DNA from: Kaistella antarctica
Lineage (GTDB): Bacteria > Bacteroidota > Bacteroidia > Flavobacteriales > Weeksellaceae
Length of the DNA stretch: 64,000 nt
Direction: 5' to 3'
Assembly (NCBI RefSeq): GCF_900109615.1
Contig: NZ_FOIX01000003.1
Span: 496,001-560,000 of the forward strand
The notes beneath the pieces were generated by a model. The model made no database searches. It was not told where the DNA came from and worked only from the letters and a program-made list of their open reading frames with translations. Of this stretch, positions 8,540 through 17,196 are shown piece after piece. The translations under genes were made by a program, and so were the position numbers. The first letter of the stretch is position 1. Every line of letters starts with the position of its first letter.

Positions 8540-9418
8540 TCAATAACCGAAATTTTTTAAATCCCGATCATTCTTACGCCAATCTTTTTTAACTTTAACA
8601 AAAAGTTTTATATGTATTTTCTTCGAAAAGAATTTTTCTAAATCAATTCTTGCTTCCGTTCCTACTTTTTTAATGGCGTCACCTTTATGACCAATGATAA
8701 TCCCTTTCTGCGTATCGCGTTCAACATAAATCACGGAATCAATGAAGAGCATGCCATCAGTTTCTTTAAATTGCTCGGTCACCACTTCTACCGAATATGG
8801 AATTTCCTTATCATAATTTAAAAGGATTTTTTCGCGAATCGTCTCATTGACGAAGAAGCGTTCTGGTTTATCCGTATATTGATCTTTGTCGTAATATGGC
8901 GGATTTATAGGTAGCATTGATTTTAATTTGGGTAAAATCACTTCGGTATTAAATCCAGTTAGGGCGGAAATCGGAAGAATCTCTGCTTTTGGAATTTGTT
9001 CGTGCCAGAATTCCATCATTTTTTCCAAATCAGCCTGGTTAGAAGCATCAATTTTATTAATCAAAATCAGAACAGGAACTGGAATCTTATTTAATTTCTC
9101 AACTAAAAACTCACTGTGCTCTGCGCGATCGGTGATATCAATAATGAAAAGAAAAACGTCGGCATCTTGCAAAGAATCCTTAACAAAATCCATCATTCTT
9201 TCCTGAAGACCATATTTTGGATCCAGCACGCCTGGCGTATCTGAAAAGACAATCTGTAAATCGTCTTCGTTATAAATCCCGAAAATACGATGCCTGGTAG
9301 TTTGCGCTTTTTGGGTAACAATCGCGAGCTTCTCGCCCATCAGTTGATTAAGAAGTGTTGATTTACCTGCGTTGGGTTTTCCAACTATATTTACGAAGCC
9401 TGCTTTATGATCGCTCAA
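8540..9418 (-). CDS. era: GTPase Era
   Basis: A 292-residue Era GTPase of normal length. The G domain has G1 GKPNAGKST, G3 DTPGV and G4 NKID. The C-terminal KH RNA-binding domain carries IIGHKGDAIKKVG and the FVKVKKDWR ending typical of Era. Era binds the 3' end of 16S rRNA and assists assembly of the 30S subunit at the inner membrane face. The gene is divergent from the Ku gene, with 154 bp between them. Identification is secure. Confidence 0.97.
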   Translation of the reverse strand: MSDHKAGFVNIVGKPNAGKSTLLNQLMGEKLAIVTQKAQTTRHRIFGIYNEDDLQIVFSDTPGVLDPKYGLQERMMDFVKDSLQDADVFLFIIDITDRAEHSEFLVEKLNKIPVPVLILINKIDASNQADLEKMMEFWHEQIPKAEILPISALTGFNTEVILPKLKSMLPINPPYYDKDQYTDKPERFFVNETIREKILLNYDKEIPYSVEVVTEQFKETDGMLFIDSVIYVERDTQKGIIIGHKGDAIKKVGTEARIDLEKFFSKKIHIKLFVKVKKDWRKNDRDLKNFGY

Positions 9419-9572
9419 TGTATTTTAATTTTAAAGTAAGGGCAAAGTTAAGGAATTTTCGTGGGTGTTGTTTTGATTGTGTAATTTAAAATGACGCAGT
9501 TCCACAACTAAATATCTGATTTTTTTTAAAGGCATAATTATTTCATTATTGATAAACCTTAAATAATAAATT

Positions 9573-10361
9573 ATGAAGTCAATTTGGAACGGAGCGATAG
9601 GATTTGGATTGGTTAATATTCCCGTAAAAATGTATTCTGCCGTCGAGGATAGCAAACTCGATTTAGATATGCTGGATAAAAGTGATTTTTCCAATATTAA
9701 ATTCAAAAGAGTTAATGAGAAATCAGGCAAAGAAGTGAAATGGGAAAACATCGTTAAAGGATATTTAATGGATGACAAATATGTTATTTTAGATGCTGAT
9801 GATTATGCCGCCGCAAGTCCCGAAAAAACCAAAGTCTTTTCTATCGAACACTTTGTAAAAGAAGCCGAAATTGATTCCGTTTATTTTGAAGTTCCCTACT
9901 TTTTGGAACCTCAGAAAAATGCTGAGAATGCTTACAACTTATTATTAAAAGCGCTGCAGAAAACAAAAATGGCTGGTATTGGTACGTTTGTGATGCGAGA
10001 TAAAGAAATATTCGGAATGATCCGACCGTATGACGATCATGTTCTAATTGTTAACCGTTTGCGGTTTGCTAAGCAGATTCGGGTTTATGATGATTTAAAG
10101 ATTCCGACCAAGAAAACGCCCAAACCTGGTGAAATGAAAATGGCTGTTTCCTTAATTGAGCAGACTTCAGAAAAATTTGATCCGAGCACTTTCACAGATA
10201 CGTATTCTGCCGATTTATTGAAGATTATTAAAAGAAAGGCAAAAGGCAAAAAGGTAAAAAAGGTAGAAGATACCAAAGAGGACAGCGGAAAGGTTGTTGA
10301 TTTGATGGCTCAATTAAAAGCCAGTTTAGAAGGTTCCAAAAAAACTAAAAAAGTTTCCTAA
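9573..10361 (+). CDS. ku: DNA end-binding protein Ku (NHEJ)
   Basis: A 262-residue bacterial Ku. The opening MKSIWNGAIGFGLVNIPVKMY is the family hallmark, followed by the Ku core beta-barrel to about residue 215 and a lysine-rich tail (RKAKGKKVKKVE) of the type that contacts DNA. It binds double-strand ends as a homodimer and recruits LigD. The next gene, ligD, starts 2 bp after the stop, so the two form a dedicated end-joining operon. No convincing promoter box was found in the 154 bp before it. Confidence 0.96.
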   Translation: MKSIWNGAIGFGLVNIPVKMYSAVEDSKLDLDMLDKSDFSNIKFKRVNEKSGKEVKWENIVKGYLMDDKYVILDADDYAAASPEKTKVFSIEHFVKEAEIDSVYFEVPYFLEPQKNAENAYNLLLKALQKTKMAGIGTFVMRDKEIFGMIRPYDDHVLIVNRLRFAKQIRVYDDLKIPTKKTPKPGEMKMAVSLIEQTSEKFDPSTFTDTYSADLLKIIKRKAKGKKVKKVEDTKEDSGKVVDLMAQLKASLEGSKKTKKVS

Positions 10362-10363
10362 TC

Positions 10364-12898
10364 ATGCCTTTAGAAGAGTATAACAAAAAACGAAAGTTTG
10401 AGGAAACCCCTGAGCCAGAAGGTGAACTGCAAAAAAATGACGGCAAATTAAAATTTGTGATTCAGCGTCATTCTGCTTCTCGACTGCATTATGATTTCAG
10501 ATTAGAAATGGATGGAGTTTTGAAAAGTTGGGCGGTTCCGAAAGGTCCTTCGCTTAATCCTAAAGATAAGCGTTTGGCAATGATGACGGAAGATCATCCG
10601 TATTCTTATAAAGATTTTGAAGGAACGATTCCAGAAGGAAATTACGGCGGTGGCGAAGTTGAAATTTGGGATTCCGGAACGTACGAACCTTTGGAAAAAG
10701 TAGAAGGTAAATCGAATGATTTAGTGATGAGACATGAGCTTCACAAAGAATCGCTCAAGTTTATTCTTCATGGCAAAAAGTTAAAAGGTGAATTTGCTTT
10801 AGTTAAAATTAAAAATCCAAAAGACGGAAATGCCTGGTTGCTCATCAAACATAAAGATCAATTTGCCCTAGATGAATACGATTCCGAAGAACATGTTCCT
10901 AAAAAATCTAAAGTAACAGTTCGAGAGGAGAATCGTCCCAGTAAAAAAAAAGTAAAATCTCCAGTTAAAGAATCTCAAACGTTTCGAAACTACGCGCCAG
11001 CGCTTAGTGGCGAGAAAAAATTGAAAGATTATATCAAACCGATGTTGGCTCAAAGCAGTGAAAAACCTTTTGATAATGAAGAATGGATTTTTGAAATTAA
11101 ATGGGATGGTTACCGCGCCATCGCTGATTTGCGAGAAGAAGACATTCAACTTTACTCTCGAAATGGACTCTCCTACTTCGATAAATTTTCGAAAATTGTT
11201 GATGCCCTCGACGATCAAAATCACCAGATGGTTTTGGATGGTGAAATCGTCGCTTACGACAGCAATGGAAAACCCGACTTTCAATCTTTGCAAAAAATAG
11301 GCGAAAACCCAAATTTGGCGATGACTTATCAAGTCTTTGATTTGCTTTGGCTGAACGGACATTCGACTGAAAATTTAACTTTACTTCAACGCAAAGAATT
11401 ATTGAAGGAAGCTTTGGTCGAAAATGATGTGGCAAAATATTGCGAACATATTCCAGAAAAAGGGATTGATTTTTTTGATCAGATTAAAAAAATGGAATTA
11501 GAAGGAATGATTGCAAAAAAGGCTGACAGCATTTATTCTGAAGGCGTTCGATCGTCGGATTGGTTGAAAATTAAATTTCAAAATACAGAAGATGTTTTGA
11601 TTTGTGGTTTTACCGAACCAAACGGAGGTCGAAAAAATTTCGGTGCGATTATTTTAGGAACTTTTATCGACGGTCACCTGGAATTTTGCGGACATGCTGG
11701 AACTGGGTTTTCTGATAAAACATTAGAGTCTTTGTATGAACAATTCAAGCCTTTAATTGTCAAAAATTCTCCGTTTGACAAAGTCCCAAAAACCAATGGA
11801 TCTGCAACCTGGATGAAGCCAGAGTTGGTTTGTGAAATTAAATATACCGAAAAAACGAAAGATGGAATTTTCCGTCATCCTGTTTTTATGGGACTTCGCA
11901 CTGATAAAGAAAAAGAAGATTTATTGGAAGAAGAAAGTGAAAAAATTGATGATAATTCTTCTTTGAAAAATCGGAAAGAAGAACCTTTGAAAACTAAAAC
12001 CAAAACCGTAAATAAAACGGTTAAACTCACCAATCAAGATAAAATATATTTTCCTGAAAGCGGGATTACCAAAGGTGAAGTTGTCCAATATTATCAATCA
12101 GTGGCTAAATATATTCTGCCACATTTAAAAAAACGTCCGCAATCTTTAAATCGTTTTCCTAATGGAATTGATGGTTTAAGTTTTTATCATAAAGATGCTG
12201 GAAGCGATGCTCCAGATTGGATTGAGAAAGTATCCGTTTTTTCTGAATCTAATGAAAAAGATATCGAATATCTAATCTGCAATACCGCTGATGATTTGGC
12301 TTACCTCAACAATTTAGGTTGTATCGATTTGAATCCCTGGAATTCTACAGTAAAAGATTTGACGAAACCGACTTGGTTAGCTTTAGATTTAGATCCATCG
12401 GATAAAAACACTTTCGATGACGTGATAGAAACTGCGTTGTGTGTAAAAGATATTTTGGATCAAACAAAAATTAAAGGTTTTTGCAAAACTTCTGGAAGTT
12501 CTGGAGTTCATATTTTTATTCCGATGGGAGAAGATTATGAGGTGGAACAAGTGAAGAATTTTGCCCATCTTCTAATGCAGAAAGTCCAGCAGAAATTACC
12601 TGAATTAACCACTTTGGAACGAAGTTTAAAAAAACGCGATAAAGCAAAAATTTATCTAGATTATCTGCAAAACCGTACAGGACAGACTTTAGCAAGTGTT
12701 TATAGTATCCGCCCGAAACCTTTAGCACCAGTCTCAATGCCAATTTTATGGGAGGAACTGCAAGCTGGTTTGAAGCCGACTGACTTCAATATTCATAATG
12801 CTTTGGAACGAATTAAAAAGAATGGAGATTTATTTAAACCAGTCTTAGGAAAAGGAATCGATATGTTGAAAGCCCTGGAAAATCTATCGAAGGATTAA
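10364..12898 (+). CDS. ligD: Multifunctional NHEJ DNA ligase LigD
   Basis: An 844-residue LigD with the domain order phosphoesterase, ligase, polymerase. Residues 1-160 are the 3'-phosphoesterase (RHSASRLHYDFRLE, EGNYGGGEVEIWD). Residues about 220-520 are the ATP-dependent ligase with catalytic Lys246 in EIKWDGYR. Residues about 555-840 are the primase-like polymerase, with the metal motif LALDLDPSD. It trims, fills and seals broken DNA ends held by Ku. The domain order differs from mycobacterial LigD (Pol-PE-Lig) and matches the PE-Lig-Pol order of other bacteria. A Lys/Glu-rich linker (about 520-550) separates ligase and polymerase. The stop overlaps the convergent SGNH hydrolase stop by 4 bp. 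Confidence 0.96.
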   Translation: MPLEEYNKKRKFEETPEPEGELQKNDGKLKFVIQRHSASRLHYDFRLEMDGVLKSWAVPKGPSLNPKDKRLAMMTEDHPYSYKDFEGTIPEGNYGGGEVEIWDSGTYEPLEKVEGKSNDLVMRHELHKESLKFILHGKKLKGEFALVKIKNPKDGNAWLLIKHKDQFALDEYDSEEHVPKKSKVTVREENRPSKKKVKSPVKESQTFRNYAPALSGEKKLKDYIKPMLAQSSEKPFDNEEWIFEIKWDGYRAIADLREEDIQLYSRNGLSYFDKFSKIVDALDDQNHQMVLDGEIVAYDSNGKPDFQSLQKIGENPNLAMTYQVFDLLWLNGHSTENLTLLQRKELLKEALVENDVAKYCEHIPEKGIDFFDQIKKMELEGMIAKKADSIYSEGVRSSDWLKIKFQNTEDVLICGFTEPNGGRKNFGAIILGTFIDGHLEFCGHAGTGFSDKTLESLYEQFKPLIVKNSPFDKVPKTNGSATWMKPELVCEIKYTEKTKDGIFRHPVFMGLRTDKEKEDLLEEESEKIDDNSSLKNRKEEPLKTKTKTVNKTVKLTNQDKIYFPESGITKGEVVQYYQSVAKYILPHLKKRPQSLNRFPNGIDGLSFYHKDAGSDAPDWIEKVSVFSESNEKDIEYLICNTADDLAYLNNLGCIDLNPWNSTVKDLTKPTWLALDLDPSDKNTFDDVIETALCVKDILDQTKIKGFCKTSGSSGVHIFIPMGEDYEVEQVKNFAHLLMQKVQQKLPELTTLERSLKKRDKAKIYLDYLQNRTGQTLASVYSIRPKPLAPVSMPILWEELQAGLKPTDFNIHNALERIKKNGDLFKPVLGKGIDMLKALENLSKD

Positions 12899-13668
12899 GA
12901 AAATTTTAATTTGGAGTCTAATAAAAATTCTACACTTTCCTTAGCCCATATCTTATAAGTAAGCTCTGACGGATGAACGCCATCACTGAAAAAATCTGCA
13001 ATCGTTTGATCGTCATTTAATTGTTTCAACCATTCTTTAATATTAACTTTGTTAGTCGGAAAATAGATGTTTTTATTTTTTGAAGTTTGGATGTAAAGAT
13101 ATTGTGCAAGAAGATCTTTATGATTTCCTAAAACAAATTGCATCTCTTTTGTAAGCGCGGGAAACGCTTCGATTGTCGGCAACTGCGCAAACGAGATTGG
13201 AGTTTCTGGAAATTTCTTTCTTAAAGAGTCGATTAATACTTGAATGTTTTCCAGCCATTTTTTTGGCTGCGTGAATTCAAAAGAATCATTTGCACCAATT
13301 CCAATCACCAATAAATCACATTCATTTTCTACAATTTTAGGAATTATTGTTTGATGAACTTTTTCTACGTTATAACCCGTTTTTGCATAAACTTTCCAGT
13401 CGACATTGAAGTGAAATGCAGCACTTAATTCTCTAGAAAAATATCCAGCAAAACTGTTTTTATGAAAATCGGATCCAACTCCGCCAAAGGAACTCTCCCC
13501 AATAAATAGGACTTTTAAAGTTTTATCAAAATTGCTACGAAAAAAACCTTCGGGATCTTTTGCTTCAGGTAAAAACTGAATCTCTTTTTTAATTCTCTTT
13601 CCCTGAAAATAAATAATCGGCAACAAAGGAATCGACTTTACAAGATGGATGAAATATTTCTTTTTCAT
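12895..13668 (-). CDS. SGNH/GDSL-type hydrolase
   Basis: A 257-residue esterase-fold protein. Block I is GESSFGG (Ser59 as nucleophile, with Glu where many members have Asp), block III is GIGANDSF, and block V is DGVHPSE with the catalytic Asp-His pair. The N-terminus (LVKSIPLLPIIYFQG) is moderately hydrophobic and could be a membrane anchor. Members remove acyl or acetyl groups from lipids, sugars or thioesters; the substrate is unknown. It is the last gene of a map-methyltransferase-hydrolase operon, 13 bp after the methyltransferase. Confidence 0.85.
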   Translation of the reverse strand: MKKKYFIHLVKSIPLLPIIYFQGKRIKKEIQFLPEAKDPEGFFRSNFDKTLKVLFIGESSFGGVGSDFHKNSFAGYFSRELSAAFHFNVDWKVYAKTGYNVEKVHQTIIPKIVENECDLLVIGIGANDSFEFTQPKKWLENIQVLIDSLRKKFPETPISFAQLPTIEAFPALTKEMQFVLGNHKDLLAQYLYIQTSKNKNIYFPTNKVNIKEWLKQLNDDQTIADFFSDGVHPSELTYKIWAKESVEFLLDSKLKFS

Positions 13669-13681
13669 TCAGATGATACTT

Positions 13682-14449
13682 TTATTTCTTGGCAACGACT
13701 GGTAGAATTTCATTTTCCATCAAGCCAAAACGAGCAATCTCCTCTTTGCTGAATTTCTTTGAATAAAAATTAATATCGACTACAAATCCAGCTTTTTTTA
13801 ACCGATCGAAATAATCCATTCCGTACCAGCGAACGTGATCGTATTGCCCGAAATGTTTTTGTCTTTCTTTAGGATCCTTGATAGAAAAATCTTCAAAAGA
13901 TTTCTCTAAAGAATTCTTCATTGGAACTTGAAAGATTCCCCAACCATCTTTTCTCATAACCCGATATAATTCGCTCATCGCCTTTTGATCGTCCTCGATG
14001 TGTTCTAAAACATGATTGCAAAAGACAACATCAAAACTTTCATTTTCAAAAGGCAAATCTAGAATGTCTGCTTTTACATCGACAATCGGTGAATATAAAT
14101 CTGCAGAAGTATAATCCAGATTCTTCATTTTTTTGAATCTACGCAGAAATTCCTGCTCTGGCGCGATATGAAGAACTCTATAATTTTTGGTAAAAAAGTC
14201 GGTTTCATTTTGAAGAAACAGCCACATTTGACGATGGCGCTCCAAACTTAAAGTTCCTGGAGAAAGTGCATTCTCGCGTTGTTTTCCATAACCATAGGGA
14301 AGAAATTTTCGATAGGATTTTCCATCAATAGGATCGGAAAATTTAGTTCCTTTAAAAAATAGATAAATGATAGGTCTTAGAAATATGCTTAAATTGATAA
14401 GCAAAGGTCTTGGTATTTTGTTTAAAAGAAATTTGGTAATTTTTTTCAT
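13682..14449 (-). CDS. Class I SAM-dependent methyltransferase
   Basis: A 255-residue methyltransferase. The SAM-binding region runs from VLHIAPEQEF (motif I, with an Ala/Pro in place of the usual glycines) through DVKADILDLPFENESFDVVFCNHVLEHI. The last part is typical of the Methyltransf_11 type. The N-terminal 40 residues are basic and hydrophobic (KFLLNKIPRPLLINLSIFLRPIIYLF), suggesting membrane association. The substrate is unknown. Its ATG overlaps the map stop codon by one base (TAATG on the minus strand), so translation is probably coupled to map. A basic N-terminal helix also occurs in the downstream hydrolase, and both may act at the membrane. Confidence 0.85.
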   Translation of the reverse strand: MKKITKFLLNKIPRPLLINLSIFLRPIIYLFFKGTKFSDPIDGKSYRKFLPYGYGKQRENALSPGTLSLERHRQMWLFLQNETDFFTKNYRVLHIAPEQEFLRRFKKMKNLDYTSADLYSPIVDVKADILDLPFENESFDVVFCNHVLEHIEDDQKAMSELYRVMRKDGWGIFQVPMKNSLEKSFEDFSIKDPKERQKHFGQYDHVRWYGMDYFDRLKKAGFVVDINFYSKKFSKEEIARFGLMENEILPVVAKK

Positions 14450-15258
14450 TAAAAATCCAAAGTAAATGGTTTTTCTTCGTCACTGACAATTCCCAGCGCT
14501 TCGTAGATATACTTAAAAGTTGAAAGTAAAACCGGTTTTCCAGCAATGATACAAACATCATGTTCAAAGTGTGCTGATGGTGACATATCAAGGGAAGTCA
14601 CTGTCCAGCCATCATCGTGAAATTTCACTTTTTCAGTCCCTAAATTCACCATCGGTTCGATTGCCAAAGCGATTCCATCTTTTAAAACCTTACCACTTCC
14701 TTTTTTACCATAATTGGGAACTTGTGGATCTTCATGCATTTTCCGACCTAAACCGTGACCGACCAATTCACGAACAACTCCGTAGCCGTGAGCTTCGCAA
14801 TAGGTTTGAATGGCATTTGAGATATCTCCTACTCTCTTTCCGCGAACACATTGCTCGATTCCTTTATAAAGAGATTCTTTGGTGATTTTTAATAATTTTT
14901 TAACTTCTGGTGTAACTTCACCAACTTCAAATGAATACGCGTGATCGCCATAAAATCCATTCATAAAAACGCCACAATCGACTGATAAAATATCACCTTC
15001 TACCAAAGGTTTATCATTCGGAATTCCGTGAACTACTTCAGCATTTGGAGAAATGCAAAGGTTTTTTGGAAAGCCATACATTCCTAAAAAAGCAGGTTCA
15101 CCGCCATGATCGCGAATAAACTGTCCACCTAAATTGTCAAGGTGTAAAGTAGTTACGCCGGGTTTTATTTCCCTGGCCAACATGCCCAAAGTCTTCGAAA
15201 CCAATTGTGCGCTTTCTCGCATTAAGCGAAGTTCTTCTATTGTTTTTAATTGTATCAA
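14449..15258 (-). CDS. map: Type I methionine aminopeptidase
   Basis: A 269-residue MetAP-I that removes the initiator Met from nascent proteins. The metal ligands are visible: the two Asp residues in SVDCGVFMNGFYGDHAYSF, the His in GHGLGRKMHEDP, the Glu in AIEPMVN and the Glu in FEHDV. The family start MIQLKTIEELRLMRESAQ matches only if initiation is at a TTG codon (15258-15256). The next Met is at residue 13, inside the conserved region. It heads an operon with the methyltransferase and SGNH hydrolase. Confidence 0.95.
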   Translation of the reverse strand: MIQLKTIEELRLMRESAQLVSKTLGMLAREIKPGVTTLHLDNLGGQFIRDHGGEPAFLGMYGFPKNLCISPNAEVVHGIPNDKPLVEGDILSVDCGVFMNGFYGDHAYSFEVGEVTPEVKKLLKITKESLYKGIEQCVRGKRVGDISNAIQTYCEAHGYGVVRELVGHGLGRKMHEDPQVPNYGKKGSGKVLKDGIALAIEPMVNLGTEKVKFHDDGWTVTSLDMSPSAHFEHDVCIIAGKPVLLSTFKYIYEALGIVSDEEKPFTLDF

Positions 15259-15313
15259 TGTAGTAAAGAGTCTTAAGAGTTAGAGGAAAGATTTAAAAAT
15301 TGCGGATAAATTG

Positions 15314-15745
15314 TTACCAGAATAATCCTTTCTTTTTATCTTTTTTCATTTTAGAATAAGCCAAAACCTCCTTTCCTTCAACGCGAAATTCTATTCGATC
15401 ATTGATGATATTATAAATTTCTCCCCAACCTGGGAATCCGCCAAGGTTTCGGTCATCAATAAAGAGATCAGCATCAATTTTTCGAGACGCGTTTTCATTA
15501 TCGAAAACTTCTCCTTCAAAACTAGAATTCACCGCATAAAACTCAACGCCATTTTTTTTACAAAACTCTACTGCTTCATCCAAAGTTTTTCCATGTCGGT
15601 ACGTCCACAAAATTAATCTGTAGCCTTCTGCCTGCAGTTTTTTAAGGGTTTCAAAAGCAAAAGTTTTTGTTTTTCCAATTCCAGGATATCCATCATCAAC
15701 GATAGTTCCGTCAAAATCAATAGCAAGTTTTTTACTGTTCTTCAT
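15314..15745 (-). CDS. HAD-superfamily phosphatase, BT0820 type
   Basis: A 143-residue single-domain HAD protein. Motif I is AIDFDGTIVDD, motif II is LILWTYRHG and the acidic motif IV is DLFIDDRNLGGF. It resembles the small Bacteroidota HAD phosphatases typified by BT0820. The physiological substrate is unknown. It lies between map and the desaturase on the same strand but has its own promoter box and is separated by more than 140 bp from the desaturase, so it is probably a single-gene unit. Confidence 0.85.
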   Translation of the reverse strand: MKNSKKLAIDFDGTIVDDGYPGIGKTKTFAFETLKKLQAEGYRLILWTYRHGKTLDEAVEFCKKNGVEFYAVNSSFEGEVFDNENASRKIDADLFIDDRNLGGFPGWGEIYNIINDRIEFRVEGKEVLAYSKMKKDKKKGLFW

Positions 15746-15767
15746 TATTTCTAAAATTTCAATGGTG

Positions 15768-15775
15768 CAAAGATA
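15768..15775 (-). promoter_or_regulatory. -7 promoter box (TATCTTTG) of the HAD gene
   Basis: Exact TAnnTTTG match on the minus strand, ending 22 bp before the ATG at 15745. No clear -33 TTG. Confidence 0.5.
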
Positions 15776-15889
15776 ATAAATTTAGGTCGTTATTAGTGTT
15801 TAGCGACGATTAGTACTCTTCCGTTAAGATAAAAAAATGCCAAATAAGACATTGGCTTAGTTGGCATTTATATATGAAGATTTGGTTGT

Positions 15890-16867
15890 CTAAGATTTAA
15901 TCCATTTGAACTGGTATTCCTGATCTGGAGTTGAAATTCTGTCGGTAACTCTTTGCAATCTGCCAGGAAGTTTCATTAAATATTCCTGCGCTTTTTCTGC
16001 ACTTTCATTGAGTCCCGTAATGTGTTCAATTTTCCAGTCTTCTAATAGTTCACTCAAAATATTAATGTAATCCTGTCCGGTGTAAACCATCGCTCTTTGT
16101 GCTGCATCGGAGAAATGTCCCCAAAGCTCGCCTGCTTTCTGGCCAGATTCGCGCATTAAATGAGCAGGCATTACAATTTTTTTACGCATCATATCTTCGA
16201 AAGCAAGCATCATTTCTGAAGGATCAAGTTCGAAAATTTTGGTCACGAAATGTTTGTATGCTTTGGCATGTCGCGCTTCATCAGCAGCGATTACTCCGCA
16301 CATTCTGGAAAGTTTGGTGTTTCCACTTTGTTTCGCCAAAGAACCTACTCTTCGGTGTGAAATATTGGTTGCAGTCTCCTGAAAACTTGTATAAACAAAA
16401 TTACGATACGGGTCCATGGTCGTTCCAATATCTAAACCATCCTGTATAAGATAATGCGTTGTAATTTCAACTTCACGCATATTTACGCGACCGCATAAAT
16501 ATAAATATTTATTGAGCAAATCACCGTGGCGATTTTCTTCGGCTGTCCAGTTTCTAACCCATTGTGACCAACCAGATCTTTCTTCCTGATTTACGCCATC
16601 AATTCCCATAATCCAAGATTCATAACTTGGCAAAGCTTCCTCTGTAATGCAATCTCCAATCAAGGTTACAAATAAATCATAACCCATTTCCTGAGCGTAG
16701 GTTTGAAGCTCTTCTACATCGTGATGAAAGCTATCTGAAGAAGGATCAGGTAAAAAATCTGTGGGTTGCCATATTTTTTCTGCGGGCGTCAGATAGGAGT
16801 CGATATACTCGTTGACATTTTTGCCAAGAGTTCTCATCACTTCTATTCTTATTAATTTATTATACAT
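15890..16867 (-). CDS. Acyl-[acyl-carrier-protein] desaturase
   Basis: A 325-residue soluble di-iron desaturase. It carries the two iron-binding Glu-x-x-His motifs, EENRH and DEARH, in the helix-bundle ferritin-like fold. It introduces a cis double bond into acyl chains carried on ACP, using O2 and reduced ferredoxin, to make unsaturated fatty acids for membrane fluidity. Two starts are possible, at residue 1 and at Met11 (MRTLGKNVNEY). The first leaves a 22-nt gap after a good -7 box. The gene stands alone and ends shortly after its conserved C-terminal region (YQFKWIKS). Confidence 0.93.
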   Translation of the reverse strand: MYNKLIRIEVMRTLGKNVNEYIDSYLTPAEKIWQPTDFLPDPSSDSFHHDVEELQTYAQEMGYDLFVTLIGDCITEEALPSYESWIMGIDGVNQEERSGWSQWVRNWTAEENRHGDLLNKYLYLCGRVNMREVEITTHYLIQDGLDIGTTMDPYRNFVYTSFQETATNISHRRVGSLAKQSGNTKLSRMCGVIAADEARHAKAYKHFVTKIFELDPSEMMLAFEDMMRKKIVMPAHLMRESGQKAGELWGHFSDAAQRAMVYTGQDYINILSELLEDWKIEHITGLNESAEKAQEYLMKLPGRLQRVTDRISTPDQEYQFKWIKS

Positions 16868-16889
16868 TTTTACTCTTTTATATTGTAGA

Positions 16890-16897
16890 CAAAGATA
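16890..16897 (-). promoter_or_regulatory. -7 promoter box (TATCTTTG) of the desaturase gene
   Basis: Exact TAnnTTTG match on the minus strand, ending 22 bp before the first ATG of the desaturase. No perfect -33 TTG is at the usual spacing. Confidence 0.5.
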
Positions 16898-17141
16898 ATT
16901 TATTTATCTTATTTATAGCATAATTGCTTTGTTGAATTGAACTAGTAGTGCTAACCAAAATTCTGCCGTTTTAAGCAAAAATCATAAAAAAAACTATTAA
17001 ATCAAAGTTATTCTATTATTAATTTAGAAAATTAGTAAAATATAAATTAGGGAACCAAATTTTATCAGATTATATTTTGACTGTCTGATGTTATACTCTA
17101 ATCTCGTTTTTTTTAAAAATAAATGTCAATTACATTACATG

Positions 17142-17170
17142 AAAAAAGCGGCAACCCTCGTTACCGCTTT
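17142..17170 (-). terminator. Terminator of gpmI
   Basis: On the minus strand AAAGCGGTAAC, a 4-nt loop, GTTGCCGCTTT and a T run. The stem is 11 bp with one G-U wobble. It lies 26 bp past the gpmI stop. Confidence 0.85.
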
Positions 17171-17196
17171 GAATATTGAAATTAATAAATAAAAAA

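Larger units (their letters stand above)
16868..17196. other. 329-bp intergenic stretch between desaturase and gpmI
   Basis: AT-rich. It holds the desaturase promoter box at its left end and the gpmI terminator at its right. A short inverted repeat (ATCAGA...TCTGAT) lies near 17065-17093. No coding potential was seen. Confidence 0.6.

Noticed and set aside
10868-11362. A 164-residue open frame on the minus strand inside ligD
   Set aside because: It is antisense to the well-identified ligase domain and has no recognisable motif. It is a shadow of codon use.
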